64,000 nt of DNA. It comes from Deltaproteobacteria bacterium CG11_big_fil_rev_8_21_14_0_20_45_16. GTDB taxonomy: Bacteria > Bdellovibrionota > UBA2394. The position numbers and the translations under genes are program-made. Below, piece by piece: positions 51,605-60,422 of the stretch; within the stretch, counting starts at the first letter, position 1, and each line of letters begins with the position of its first letter. The stretch spans positions 1-64,000 of the forward strand of contig PCXB01000004.1 of assembly GCA_002787535.1 (NCBI GenBank), written 5' to 3'. Under the pieces are notes generated by a model that was not told the origin of the DNA, searched no databases, and worked only from the letters and a program-made list of their open reading frames with translations.

Positions 51605-52561
51605 ATGTGGATGGCTGACTTTCATATGCATACTAAATACAGCGACGGAAAACTCGAGTTGCGAGACTTGGTTGATTTGTACGGAAAACTTGGCTTTGGA
51701 GCGATCGCCATCACCGACCATCTTTGCGAAGAAAAAACTCTTCTCGGCAAGGCCGCCGCCTACCTCGACAAAACCCTAACGCCTCAGAGTTTTCCCCTCT
51801 ATCTTGAAGAGATTCGAATAGAAGCCGATCGCGCCTGGACGCTTTATCGAATGCTTGTCATTCCTGGCATTGAAATCACAAAGAACTCTCTAAGGCATCA
51901 TCGGTCAGCGCATATCCTCGCCTTAGGAATTAAAAATTATATTCGAGCCGACCTTTCTATCCCGGAAATTTTAAAAGAGATACGAAGCCAGGGAGCTATA
52001 AGCGTTGCTGCCCATCCCATTTCGAAAAATTATGTGCGAGGCGGCCACTACCATCTTTGGGATCATCGAGAAGAATTGAAAGATCTCTTTGATGCTTGGG
52101 AAATTACTGACAATGGTGAATTGCTCAAAGCCGTGGCGGAGACCAAACTTCCTAAACTTGCCAACTCTGACTTACATCGTCCCCATCAAATTCAAAGTTG
52201 GAAGAATACTTTTGGCTGCGAACGCTCCTGGGAAGCCGTAGCTGATGCGATTAGAAATCAAAATCTTGATTTCAGATTTTTCTCTTCTCCAGTCGAACCC
52301 ATGACATCCACTCTATTTCCAATTTTGCAAAACTTCAGGTCGCTTAAACATTTAGGTTCTAAACATTTTGCATCAACGGATCGTGTCAAAAGATTAAAAT
52401 ATTTTTATGCGGTGGATATATTTTCTCGATCCCGCGCAGCACGAAAGGTAAGATCGTCAGTGGGGGAGGAACTTAATGTCTCAAATATCAATGCGGGCTC
52501 GCGTCTGCATACTACTACTATCATCATTAGCAACATCATCAATCATCACACGGGCGGCTGA
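51605..52561 (+). CDS. PHP-domain phosphoesterase
   Basis: Metal-dependent phosphoesterase of the PHP family. Visible metal-binding motifs are HxH at residues 7-9 (DFHMHTKYSDG), ITDH, the Glu of PGIEIT, the His of AAHPI and the closing NSDLH. Substrates in this family range from nucleoside phosphates to histidinol phosphate and DNA ends; none can be assigned here. The ATG at 51605 or the in-frame ATG at 51611 would serve. The last 29 codons overlap the start of the subtilisin-like protease gene in another frame (86 bp). This suggests either a lost upstream stop codon or true coupling; the C-terminal tail after about residue 260 has no PHP features. Confidence 0.9.
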   Translation: MWMADFHMHTKYSDGKLELRDLVDLYGKLGFGAIAITDHLCEEKTLLGKAAAYLDKTLTPQSFPLYLEEIRIEADRAWTLYRMLVIPGIEITKNSLRHHRSAHILALGIKNYIRADLSIPEILKEIRSQGAISVAAHPISKNYVRGGHYHLWDHREELKDLFDAWEITDNGELLKAVAETKLPKLANSDLHRPHQIQSWKNTFGCERSWEAVADAIRNQNLDFRFFSSPVEPMTSTLFPILQNFRSLKHLGSKHFASTDRVKRLKYFYAVDIFSRSRAARKVRSSVGEELNVSNINAGSRLHTTTIIISNIINHHTGG

Positions 52562-53948
52562 TCTCGATGACAACCTTAACGCCTGGATGAACCAACGACC
52601 GTCTTCAAAATCTCAACTCACAAATGAAACCAAAGATGTGATTGTATATTTTAAAGATCCACAGTTTCACGATAGGTCTGGTCTTCTTCGATCTCATGCA
52701 CTCGAAGAAGAACAGACCTATGTTACAAGCGAGATTGCGATCAACAATGTCGGTCTTCGAAAGGACCTGGATGGAAACTCAAAAGTAATCGATTCCTTTT
52801 GGTCTTCCAATGCAAGTTTCGTTCGAGTTGATCGAGCCAGCCTCAAGCGTCTAGCTAAGCGAGACGATATCAAGGGCATTCTAGCTAACGAAATCATTAG
52901 TCTTGATGTTCCGATCGTATCGAACGCCACCAAGGCGTCGTTAGGCGAAGACGAAAATACCTACGGGCTTGATCTCATTCATGCGCCTCAGGCGTGGGAA
53001 AAGGTCGATAAGCGAATCGCTCCCGTTGTGGGAATCATCGACTCAGGGATTGATCAAACACATCCCGACTTACTCGATCGTGTGATCGCCGGTCAGGACT
53101 TTACTTCTGACGGAACCATTGATGATCGCAACAGTCACGGAACACATGTGGCAGGAACGATCGCGGGTGGTAATCGATCAGGTACGGCCATCGGCGTGGC
53201 GCCTAACGCCAAACTGGTCATCGGCAAAATATTTGATGATCGTGGATCAACTGATCTTGCGACTATCTTAAGAGCCATGGAATGGATCATGAACCCAGAC
53301 GGTGACCCCAATACGGATGACGCACCTCGCGTTGTCAGCAACTCGTGGGGAGCTTCAAGCCAATTCATTTTGGGCTTTCGAAATATTGTCAAAACTTGGC
53401 GGCGATTTAATATCTTTCCAAGTTTTGCAGCAGGAAATTCTGGATCCGGTTGGATGACGACAGGTGCCCCGGGTCGCTACCCAACAGCTTTCGCCGTTGG
53501 CGCTCTTGATTCGAAGCAAGTCGTCACAAGCTTCAGTAGCCGAGGTCCAAGCTTCTGGTTTAAGGCCTGGGGCACCCGCGAAGATCGCGAAATGGGTTGG
53601 TTCGAGCGGTGGACGCCTCGACTCTATACGAAGCCTGATATTGCCGCGCCTGGATTGGATGTCTTGTCCTCTTTGCCTGGGGGCAGCTACGGTCGCTACT
53701 CAGGAACAAGTATGGCAACGCCACATATCACCGGCGTTGTTGCCTTAGCATTATCAGCCAATCCTGGTTTAAGCGTTGATCAGCTTGAGCACATTATCGA
53801 ATCAACTGCCGTGGATCTTGGAAAATCCGGACACGATAATGCTTACGGCAACGGATTGGTACAAGCGGATAAAGTCGTCGAAGCGGCCCTTGCACTACCC
53901 AACCAATCGAAAGCATTCACTGATACGAACCCAGACTCAATGGATTAA
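52476..53948 (+). CDS. Exported subtilisin-like (S8) serine protease
   Basis: Signal peptide (RARVCILLLSSLATSSIITRA) followed by an I9-type propeptide (about 30-150; VIVYFKDP, SFVRVDRASLKRLAKRDDI). The catalytic domain has an intact triad: D189 in GIIDSGIDQTHPD, H221 in NSHGTHVAGT and S412 in GTSMATPHITG. The oxyanion Asn is probably in FAAGNSGSG. The 490 residues are a normal length for a secreted subtilase with prodomain and no extra C-terminal domain. The ATG has GGGAGGAACTTA in front, although it lies inside the 3' end of the PHP gene. A strong intrinsic terminator follows 63 bp downstream. It probably degrades extracellular or prey protein. Confidence 0.95.
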   Translation: MSQISMRARVCILLLSSLATSSIITRAADLDDNLNAWMNQRPSSKSQLTNETKDVIVYFKDPQFHDRSGLLRSHALEEEQTYVTSEIAINNVGLRKDLDGNSKVIDSFWSSNASFVRVDRASLKRLAKRDDIKGILANEIISLDVPIVSNATKASLGEDENTYGLDLIHAPQAWEKVDKRIAPVVGIIDSGIDQTHPDLLDRVIAGQDFTSDGTIDDRNSHGTHVAGTIAGGNRSGTAIGVAPNAKLVIGKIFDDRGSTDLATILRAMEWIMNPDGDPNTDDAPRVVSNSWGASSQFILGFRNIVKTWRRFNIFPSFAAGNSGSGWMTTGAPGRYPTAFAVGALDSKQVVTSFSSRGPSFWFKAWGTREDREMGWFERWTPRLYTKPDIAAPGLDVLSSLPGGSYGRYSGTSMATPHITGVVALALSANPGLSVDQLEHIIESTAVDLGKSGHDNAYGNGLVQADKVVEAALALPNQSKAFTDTNPDSMD

Positions 53949-54011
53949 TTTGTACAAAGTTTTTCTCCCGCTCATGTGAGAGAAATCCCAACAACAAACA
54001 GAAATCCCCAC

Positions 54012-54043
54012 GGAGGCCGACCCCAAGTCGGCCTCCCTTTTTT
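54012..54043 (+). terminator. Rho-independent terminator after the protease gene
   Basis: GGAGGCCGAC-CCCAA-GTCGGCCTCC forms a perfect 10-bp GC-rich stem with a 5-nt loop, followed by CTTTTTT. It ends the transcript of the subtilisin-like protease, and the next gene starts 68 bp later. Confidence 0.93.
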
Positions 54044-54110
54044 GTACTCCAAGCCCCTGGCAGAATACTCCTTGCTTGGCCGGTCTAAATATTGCAATAC
54101 AAGATCTTAA

Positions 54111-55967
54111 ATGACGCCCCGGAAGTTCCTTCAAATCTTGATCGGCCTTCTATTTTGGCTTCAAATCCCAAGACTTGAAGCTCAGGTTTATTCCGATCTT
54201 CCCAGCGCGCCTTGGGTATTAAGGCTGATTCTTCCGACCCCGGAAGGGCGAACCGATTCTGGAGTTCGGTGCGAAATTCTTGCTTCTCCTGATGCTTCCT
54301 TAATAGGGCAAATAGGACATCTAAGTCTCAAGCAAGCAGAGGGGGAGAGCCGTTGGACCGACCACTTATACAATATTCCTCTCAGCCCCGACGGCATCGA
54401 TGTTCAAATGGATAAGAGAGCCGAGCACGGCCGTGAACAAGGCCTTATTCAACCAGAACGCCTAGATGGCCTACAAAATGTTAGCCTCCTCCAGAGTTTG
54501 GCTGGAGCTCGTCCCAAAGACGATATGATTGTTCGACTGGATGAAGTGCCCGAGATTCAAAAAACTAATGAAGGTTTTAAAATCATTATTTCGCGAGAAC
54601 CTATTCAGGTCGCCGGACCCGCACGGATTTTTGTTCAGTTTCAAGGGCCCGTAGGAAAAATTGGCTGGTCCAATTCTATCTACACGGCAGGATATGTTCG
54701 TCATTATGATCCGCAAGCCAGAGGTTTCCGTGGTGCCATTGAGTTGATTCGTTTCAATCTAATCGATTCAGATCTAGACGAGGGCAATGAAAGTGTTGGC
54801 CCCCTCTACCGACCTATCGCCACGCTTCGAGGCATTGGGTCCCATCCTTGGAACGAAGGTGGATTTTTTCTCTACGGAAGAAGAGACTCAGATGGAATTT
54901 TTTTCGCTGAAGCTTTGGTCCCCGCCGACTTATATCGCCTGCCTTCCGCGCAAGAGGATCTGCCCCTTCTTGAGTCACAATTGCCCTTCCGAGATGCGAT
55001 ATGGGAAGACATTGAAGATTTACGCGCTACGGGTGAAATGCTTGAAATTCCATTTGCTATGCCGGCTTGGAATTTACACCAAGGTTCTGAGTTCCTCCTT
55101 CTCCATACGTTTGGTGGAAACTCAGCTTCCCCTCGAACTTTTGGATTTATCGCCGGTCATTCATCCTGGGGAACGGCTCGCGTGGAGCGCAACCCCTGGA
55201 CCCATGAGGCCCTACTTGTTCCAACTTACGAACAAGTCTACGCTCACAATTCTCGAGGCATCATTTCGGGCCGTCAGGATGCCGCTGAATATTGGGGTAA
55301 TTTTCAACGGGGCAATGGTTGGTCTCGTGCAGGAACTGATATCGCTTTTCCCTTGCCCATCTTGACGGATCCTTTGCGAATCAAGGGTCAAAATATTGTT
55401 CCTATGGATTGGATTCGCTTTCATCTTTCCGAAATGATGTATCGCTATCGAACAGGCGATGGATCTGGAGTTGCCTTTGTCACCGCGTGTAGTTCTTGTG
55501 CACAAGATTCCAATCAGGCCTTTCTTACGGCGATCGAGGAATTTATCCGTTGGCATAAATCTCAAACTAAAGACTTAGAGCTATCGCCTCAAGATCGTAC
55601 GCAAATTGCCTTACTCGAACAACTCGCTTTGGATTATCGACGGGAATTCGGAAGCCAGCATCTGCTACCATTCTTGGGCAATGAACCCATTTCAACTGTT
55701 GTACGAAATGCGGATTCTAAGACTGAAAAACTAAGGGCTATCTATTGGGGACTGACACGCTATCGAAGTCTTTTTCCGCGGGCTTTCGTAGATCGAATGT
55801 TTGGCGTCTTGAGGCCATTTGCTTTTGGACGAACTCTTATCATCCAAACCGGCTTAATGGCGCTTGATCCTTCGGCTCCTGAGAATCTTCAACCAAAACC
55901 GCCAACGAGCCCGCTAAGCAAGCTTCGTGGATTTTGTAGAAGTCTTTTCGGCGCCCTGGTCAATTAG
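54111..55967 (+). CDS. Exported protein, weakly like cyanobacterial CAAX-protease-annotated proteins
   Basis: Signal peptide FLQILIGLLFWLQIPRLEA, then QVYSD. No catalytic motif that I can name. The region around residues 345-480 has a distinctive pattern (GFIAGHSSWGTARVERNPWT, YAHNSRGIISGRQDAAEYWG, YRTGDGSGVAFVTACSSCAQ). From memory this resembles conserved parts of large cyanobacterial proteins annotated as CAAX or Abi-like proteases. I would treat that as a family hint only, because the membrane-protease motifs themselves are not evident. The CSSC pair suggests a disulfide. It ends with a 4-bp convergent overlap with the next gene. Confidence 0.75.
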   Translation: MTPRKFLQILIGLLFWLQIPRLEAQVYSDLPSAPWVLRLILPTPEGRTDSGVRCEILASPDASLIGQIGHLSLKQAEGESRWTDHLYNIPLSPDGIDVQMDKRAEHGREQGLIQPERLDGLQNVSLLQSLAGARPKDDMIVRLDEVPEIQKTNEGFKIIISREPIQVAGPARIFVQFQGPVGKIGWSNSIYTAGYVRHYDPQARGFRGAIELIRFNLIDSDLDEGNESVGPLYRPIATLRGIGSHPWNEGGFFLYGRRDSDGIFFAEALVPADLYRLPSAQEDLPLLESQLPFRDAIWEDIEDLRATGEMLEIPFAMPAWNLHQGSEFLLLHTFGGNSASPRTFGFIAGHSSWGTARVERNPWTHEALLVPTYEQVYAHNSRGIISGRQDAAEYWGNFQRGNGWSRAGTDIAFPLPILTDPLRIKGQNIVPMDWIRFHLSEMMYRYRTGDGSGVAFVTACSSCAQDSNQAFLTAIEEFIRWHKSQTKDLELSPQDRTQIALLEQLALDYRREFGSQHLLPFLGNEPISTVVRNADSKTEKLRAIYWGLTRYRSLFPRAFVDRMFGVLRPFAFGRTLIIQTGLMALDPSAPENLQPKPPTSPLSKLRGFCRSLFGALVN

Positions 55968-57175
55968 CGCAAGCGGCGCCAAGGAGCGGCCGCATTGGCC
56001 GTTGGGATATCTCCAAATTCTGTGGCCGAAGTCTTTACTCGAAGAATAACTGAGGAAAGACTCTGATCATTTGAATAAGATGGCTCCAACCATATGGGGT
56101 GCTTAGGATAGTTAAGGTCATCTCCCGCATGAATGAACTGATAAGCGAAGTATCCCGTTGGATCCACTGAGGTAGTGAGTGGAAATGTATAAGTCGCAAT
56201 GATTGAGGCGCAGTTCGCAAGAAGGGCCTGTCGATATCTCCCGAAATAATCGACCGCCCGCTTCTCAAATAACTTAACCGCCTCACTATCATCCAAAACT
56301 TTGACATCCTCAAAGTAATCTCGAAAGGCTGTGGCGATGGCTGACGCGTTTGCTTGCAAATCTTCCGGCTTTTGAAATCCTATCCGTTTCGCTCTCAGCC
56401 AGTCCATGAGCTCAACAAATCGAAAAGCGAACTTCATATCTTCATTCGAAGGACCAAATCGCCGAGTGAGATAACGAGAAATAAAACTCACGGTCGAAAA
56501 TACACCCCCGCGCCCTAAAGATTCACCCGACTTATCTCTCCACTCAACATCCACCCAAAACAAATCTTCATCCATTCCGTTAGGCTTCCCAACCGACCAA
56601 TAAAAATTCATTTGAGGAGTCAAACCCGGCGATGATTTCTCGATGCGAGCTCCAATAAAATCTGGAAGCTTTGTATTTGAAGTCGAGCTGCCCCAAATCT
56701 CAATCTGATCGATGGACTGAGTAGAGCCAGATTCCAAAGAGTCTACAACGATTCTTTGGGTGTCGTCAGGATGCGGCATTTTAAAGTCCGTTGGAGATTT
56801 TCGGATCATCCAAAATTCCATGATCGAATCATCCAGATCTTTACTCGGAAATCTCAAAAATAAAGTCTTGTTATCGATCTCGGCATTCAGAATATAGTTT
56901 GCGCTTCTGTCTGGAGCAACCAAAAGGGCCAAGGCCCTTTGTTGTTTACTGTGACCTTTGTAACGAGGATTTCTTGAGAACAGCCACTGATCGTAGGTTG
57001 GATTATCCACACGAATAATCTGAAGCTGCCAAGAGTTGGACGAAGGGGTTTGAATGGCGATATCCAAAACCGAAATCGTACCAAATACCTCTTCGGCTTC
57101 AGCTCGCGATGTTACGGGAGGGGCTAGTAGATCTCCTCCCAATAACATTACGAATAATAGTGGTGATAACAACAC
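55964..57175 (-). CDS. Exported protein of unknown function
   Basis: The GTG at 57175 has AGAGAAAG upstream and a hydrophobic N-terminus (LLSPLLFVMLLGGDLLA), probably a signal peptide. The mature part of about 380 residues mixes beta-rich segments (LQIIRVDNPTYDQWLF, FWVDVEWRDKSGESLGRGG) with a helical section around residues 235-310. No family is recognised. It starts 12 bp after the stop of the TAG-interrupted Cys-rich gene on the same strand, so both are probably cotranscribed. Its stop overlaps the convergent exported protein by 4 bp. Confidence 0.75.
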   Translation of the reverse strand: MLLSPLLFVMLLGGDLLAPPVTSRAEAEEVFGTISVLDIAIQTPSSNSWQLQIIRVDNPTYDQWLFSRNPRYKGHSKQQRALALLVAPDRSANYILNAEIDNKTLFLRFPSKDLDDSIMEFWMIRKSPTDFKMPHPDDTQRIVVDSLESGSTQSIDQIEIWGSSTSNTKLPDFIGARIEKSSPGLTPQMNFYWSVGKPNGMDEDLFWVDVEWRDKSGESLGRGGVFSTVSFISRYLTRRFGPSNEDMKFAFRFVELMDWLRAKRIGFQKPEDLQANASAIATAFRDYFEDVKVLDDSEAVKLFEKRAVDYFGRYRQALLANCASIIATYTFPLTTSVDPTGYFAYQFIHAGDDLNYPKHPIWLEPSYSNDQSLSSVILRVKTSATEFGDIPTANAAAPWRRLR

Positions 57176-57186
57176 GAAGACTTTCT

Positions 57187-57738
57187 CTAGTCACAAGCAT
57201 TCGAATTTGATTTGCACCAATCGAAAGCGTCTACTTCGCAGAAGTCCCCGGTTCTGGTTTGGCAAGTGTCTTTGGTTTGGCCTTTTTGACAACATTCGTT
57301 GTTAGCCGGACAATTTTCATCCATGGTCATCTGAAAAACAGTATTCATGATTTGATTGGCTTCACCAAAAGCCCGCGCATAGACTCGCTCGGCTTCCTAG
57401 GCCGTTTGATCTTGAAAGCTAAAAGGATCCGCGGGAAAAGGAAAATTTACAAATGTTTGACGGCCAGGGTAAGCCAGATCGTTAAAGCCACTCAGTATGG
57501 GGCATTTTCCTTGCGAGTTTGACCGCTGAAGTCGAAGTTGAACGCCCGGCCATTGAGCAATTACCTTAAATGGTACTAATTTATCGAACTGGCCAATTGC
57601 CGCAAAATAATTGGCCGCCCACTGATAGCGTGAATTGGCCGTGTTTTGATTCGACGATTCGTTTTCAGGGCGCTGAGAAAAGCCTGCGAATGATATAAGT
57701 GCAAATAAAATAGTAAGTATGAGGGGTGAACGTTTCAT
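57187..57738 (-). pseudogene. Small exported Cys-rich protein gene with an internal TAG
   Basis: AAGGAGATTACTT precedes the ATG at 57738, which opens a clear signal peptide (SPLILTILFALISFAGFS, then QRPE). The ORF track stops at 57397 after 113 codons (...FQDQTA), but the same frame continues past that single TAG for 69 more codons without another stop. It reads EAERVYARAFGEANQIMNTV and then a Cys-rich tail (DENCPANNECCQ, DTC, DFC, DWC, NAC), ending at the TAG at 57187-57189. The continuation has normal composition and seven Cys, so it looks like the rest of one protein. Alternatives are a recent nonsense mutation, a sequencing error, suppressor read-through, or two products. No family is recognised. 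The next gene follows 12 bp later. Confidence 0.7.
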
Positions 57739-57760
57739 AAGTAATCTCCTTCGTTTATAA

Positions 57761-57787
57761 ATTTGAAATTCAAATCGAAATTCAAAT
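57761..57787. promoter_or_regulatory. AT-rich repeat cluster before the Cys-rich gene
   Basis: ATTTGAA-A-TTCAAAT (57761-57775) is a perfect inverted repeat, and AAATTCAAAT occurs twice at a 12-bp interval (57766-57775 and 57778-57787). The cluster lies 23-50 bp before the ATG at 57738, where a promoter would be expected, so it may be a regulator binding site. The remainder of 57788-57900 shows no gene. Confidence 0.45.
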
Positions 57788-57900
57788 TCGAGTTGATGTT
57801 CACTTAAGCCCCATGACTTAGTGTGTCAATTTCGCTGGGGCACGATGTTTGCGTTTGCTGGGCGTTTGTGAAACGAGGAAATTGCTCATAATCCAGACAC

Positions 57901-58263
57901 TTGCATTTGTTTCGAAATGAATGCAACTTTGCAGGCAAGGTGGACCTTGAAAAGCATTCGACTGAAGCAGAATACATCGTTGGCAATGAACTTGAACTGA
58001 AGGAGCTCGACTCAGCGATTAATTTGGAATCAAAAAATGGCGTTACCGTTCTCCTTAACGCGCGAGCCTTCCAAACCTCTACTGGGGAACAGCGAATTCA
58101 TGCGAAGGTAACGGTAACAGGCACTGAACAAGCCGCTCAAGTTCCACCACTCGCGATAAATCTACCCCTTGATACAACAGGATTTACCTATTCAGGTGCT
58201 TGTGATGATCCTAGTGATGTAGGAACGTATTCCGTTCACCTTGCAATTAGGGATACGGACTAA
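57901..58263 (+). CDS. Small orphan ORF, possibly 5'-truncated
   Basis: An open frame of 120 codons starting after a TAA. The first usable starts are a TTG at 57901 or a GTG 13 codons later; no ATG or strong Shine-Dalgarno lies near. The composition is plausible for a beta-rich domain (GVTVLLNARAFQTSTGEQRIHAKVTV, then ACDDPSDVGTYSVHLAIRD), and two Cys are present. No signal peptide is visible, unlike most neighbouring unknowns, so it may be the remnant of an exported protein that lost its 5' end. It is convergent with dusB, 3 bp away. I am not certain it is expressed. Confidence 0.45.
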   Translation: MHLFRNECNFAGKVDLEKHSTEAEYIVGNELELKELDSAINLESKNGVTVLLNARAFQTSTGEQRIHAKVTVTGTEQAAQVPPLAINLPLDTTGFTYSGACDDPSDVGTYSVHLAIRDTD

Positions 58264-58266
58264 AGA

Positions 58267-59286
58267 TTATCCATGCCCACCCATCAAAAAATCCTCTTTA
58301 AGAAATTCGAAGTCCCGCCCCTCTAGATGCGTCTCAAAAAACTCACGGCCATAAACCCAGACTTCTTCAAAACTTGTAAGTGAAAAGGTTTTTTGACGAA
58401 ATTCTTTGCAATGAGGAAATCCGGCGGAATACCAAATCAAAAATTTCTTCGATTGCAATAAGGCTGATCGAGCATTGCTTCGCATTTCCAAAAGCTTCTT
58501 TTGCAGATCCATCAGTGCGAAATACTCGTCGGCTGTGGCGATGGCGTATGAGCCCGTGCGCAAGAGTTCGCGAGCCTGACGGAAAATAAATGGATTACGG
58601 AGCGCTCCCCTTCCAATCATAACGGCATCCACGGCATAAGTTTTCAATCTCTCGACCGCTTTTTCCGGCGTATTGATATCCCCGTTACCTAAAATCGGAA
58701 TCTTAACCTTAGATTTGATATTTCCGATTAATTCCCAGTCTGCCTCACCCGAATAGCCCTGCGCTCGCGTACGCGCATGGATTGCCACCCACGTAATGCC
58801 GACATCCTCAGCCACGCGAACAACCTCTAAGGCATTGACACTTTCGGCATTCCATCCCGAGCGAATCTTTATCGTTACCGGAAATTTGACGGCCCTGACC
58901 ATGGCCGATAAGACTTTGCCCAATTCAACGGGGTTTCGGCACATCACACTCCCTGCGCCCTTTTTAACAATTTTACTCACGGGGCAGCCCAAATTAAGAT
59001 CCACAAAATCCGCTCCCAGCTTCTCTATATATTGAGCTGCCTTTACTAGGAGCTCGGAGCGCTCACTGAAGATCTGCAAACCAACCGGCCTCTCTCCCTC
59101 ACGAAATTCCAAAAGTTCTCGAGTGCGCCCACTATCGTATTCAAGGCCGTTGGCCGACGCCAATTCGGATACCACTACCGAAGCCCCTACCCGTCTCATA
59201 AGCTGCCGAAACGGGCTATTGGTGATCCCCGCCATGGGGGCCAAGACAAAAGGCGTCTCCAGCTCAAAAGGCCCAAGATTATGCAT
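58267..59286 (-). CDS. dusB: tRNA-dihydrouridine synthase (DusB type)
   Basis: FMN-dependent reduction of uridines in tRNA to dihydrouridine. The signature is complete: VLAPMAGITNSPFRQ at residue 14, PVGLQIF, then FVDLNLGCPVSKIVKKGAGS with the catalytic Cys (C101). VTIKIRSGWN, IHARTRAQGYSG and PILGNGDI follow, and FMN phosphate contacts are expected in AVDAVMIGRGALRNP. The length of 339 residues is typical of bacterial DusB. Unlike Escherichia coli, fis is not adjacent. Divergent from fabD across 103 bp. Confidence 0.96.
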   Translation of the reverse strand: MHNLGPFELETPFVLAPMAGITNSPFRQLMRRVGASVVVSELASANGLEYDSGRTRELLEFREGERPVGLQIFSERSELLVKAAQYIEKLGADFVDLNLGCPVSKIVKKGAGSVMCRNPVELGKVLSAMVRAVKFPVTIKIRSGWNAESVNALEVVRVAEDVGITWVAIHARTRAQGYSGEADWELIGNIKSKVKIPILGNGDINTPEKAVERLKTYAVDAVMIGRGALRNPFIFRQARELLRTGSYAIATADEYFALMDLQKKLLEMRSNARSALLQSKKFLIWYSAGFPHCKEFRQKTFSLTSFEEVWVYGREFFETHLEGRDFEFLKEDFLMGGHG

Positions 59287-59389
59287 TATGGGGCCTTACC
59301 TATCATAGATAGCCAAATTTCCCAGCCTTTTCATTTTCAGGTGATAAGCTCTTGAGTCGTCAAGATCTTGGAGTAAAAGTCTCTTCAAT

Positions 59390-60358
59390 ATGATGATGGT
59401 TCCCTCTTCCTTTAGTTCAAAAAAATTAGGTTTTGTTTTTCCCGGACAGGGCTCACAAAGCGTTGGGATGGGCTTTGAGTTAGCCGAAAGATTTGGGGAC
59501 TTTCAAAAAATCTATGGCCAGTGCCTCCAAGAAGCTGACGATACTCTAGGTTTTAATCTCTCAAAGCTAATGAGGAATGGGCCAGCCGATGAATTGAAGC
59601 TTACCCCAATCACTCAACCTGCCCTCCTATGCCTAAGCACAGCTCTTGGTGGGTGGCTTAAGGCCAATGATATTAAGGCCGATATTTGCATGGGCCATTC
59701 GCTTGGTGAGTATTCGGCACTTGTGCATGCCGAATCACTTTCTTATTCGGACGCGCTCCGCATCGTTCACGCTCGAGGAGAATTTATGAACGAAGCTGTC
59801 CCGGCGGGACTTGGCGGAATGGCCGCTCTGGTTGGCGCCTCCATCGATGACGCTCGCGCCATTTGCCAGGCTGTTGCGACGAAGGATTTAGTTCTCGAAC
59901 CATCCGTCATCAATTCTCCTGGTCAGATCGTTATATCGGGACATAGCAAAGCCATCGACCTTGCGGAAGAAAAAATTCAGAATCTGGGCATTCGAAAGAT
60001 TGTTAAGTTGGAAGTTTCAGGACCCTTTCACTGTTCGCTTTTGAAATCAGCCGGTGAAAAACTTGGCGAACTGTTGGCAGGCGTTTCGGTAAAAGCGCCT
60101 TCGGTTCCGGTCGTGTTCAATACAACCGGCAAACCCGAGACCGATCCGAAACATATAGTACAAAATCTTATCCACCAGGTTTCTCGAACCGTACTTTGGG
60201 CTGACTGCATTCACTATGCGTCGGATGAGACTGGAATTAATGACTTTATTGAGCTTGGTTCGGGAAAGGTTTTGACAGGCCTCATTCGAAAGATCCTTCC
60301 CGATGCCCGATGCACGCCACTCGAAGGCCTGCAAAAACTGGAGCTTATAGCAGCCTAG
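59390..60358 (+). CDS. fabD: Malonyl-CoA:ACP transacylase
   Basis: Loads malonate onto acyl carrier protein for type II fatty acid synthesis. FVFPGQGSQSVGMG near residue 16 is the family N-terminal signature. The nucleophile is S104 in GHSLGEYSAL, and the catalytic His is in SGPFHCSLL near residue 205. Substrate-binding Arg and Gln positions (ITQPALL, VHARGEFM) are present. The 322 residues are normal. Other fab genes are not adjacent; miaB follows 64 bp downstream on the same strand and may be cotranscribed. Two further ATGs directly follow the first, so the exact start is uncertain by one or two codons. Confidence 0.96.
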   Translation: MMMVPSSFSSKKLGFVFPGQGSQSVGMGFELAERFGDFQKIYGQCLQEADDTLGFNLSKLMRNGPADELKLTPITQPALLCLSTALGGWLKANDIKADICMGHSLGEYSALVHAESLSYSDALRIVHARGEFMNEAVPAGLGGMAALVGASIDDARAICQAVATKDLVLEPSVINSPGQIVISGHSKAIDLAEEKIQNLGIRKIVKLEVSGPFHCSLLKSAGEKLGELLAGVSVKAPSVPVVFNTTGKPETDPKHIVQNLIHQVSRTVLWADCIHYASDETGINDFIELGSGKVLTGLIRKILPDARCTPLEGLQKLELIAA

Positions 60359-60422
60359 ATTCGTTTTTAAAGCCGTCTTGAGCTCCAAAGACCTATTTGC
60401 TAGCTTTCGGTAGAGCTTCAAT

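Noticed and set aside
57397-57399. Pyrrolysine at the internal TAG of the Cys-rich gene
   Set aside because: No pyl genes are in the window and the product is not a methylamine methyltransferase; mutation, error or ordinary read-through are simpler.
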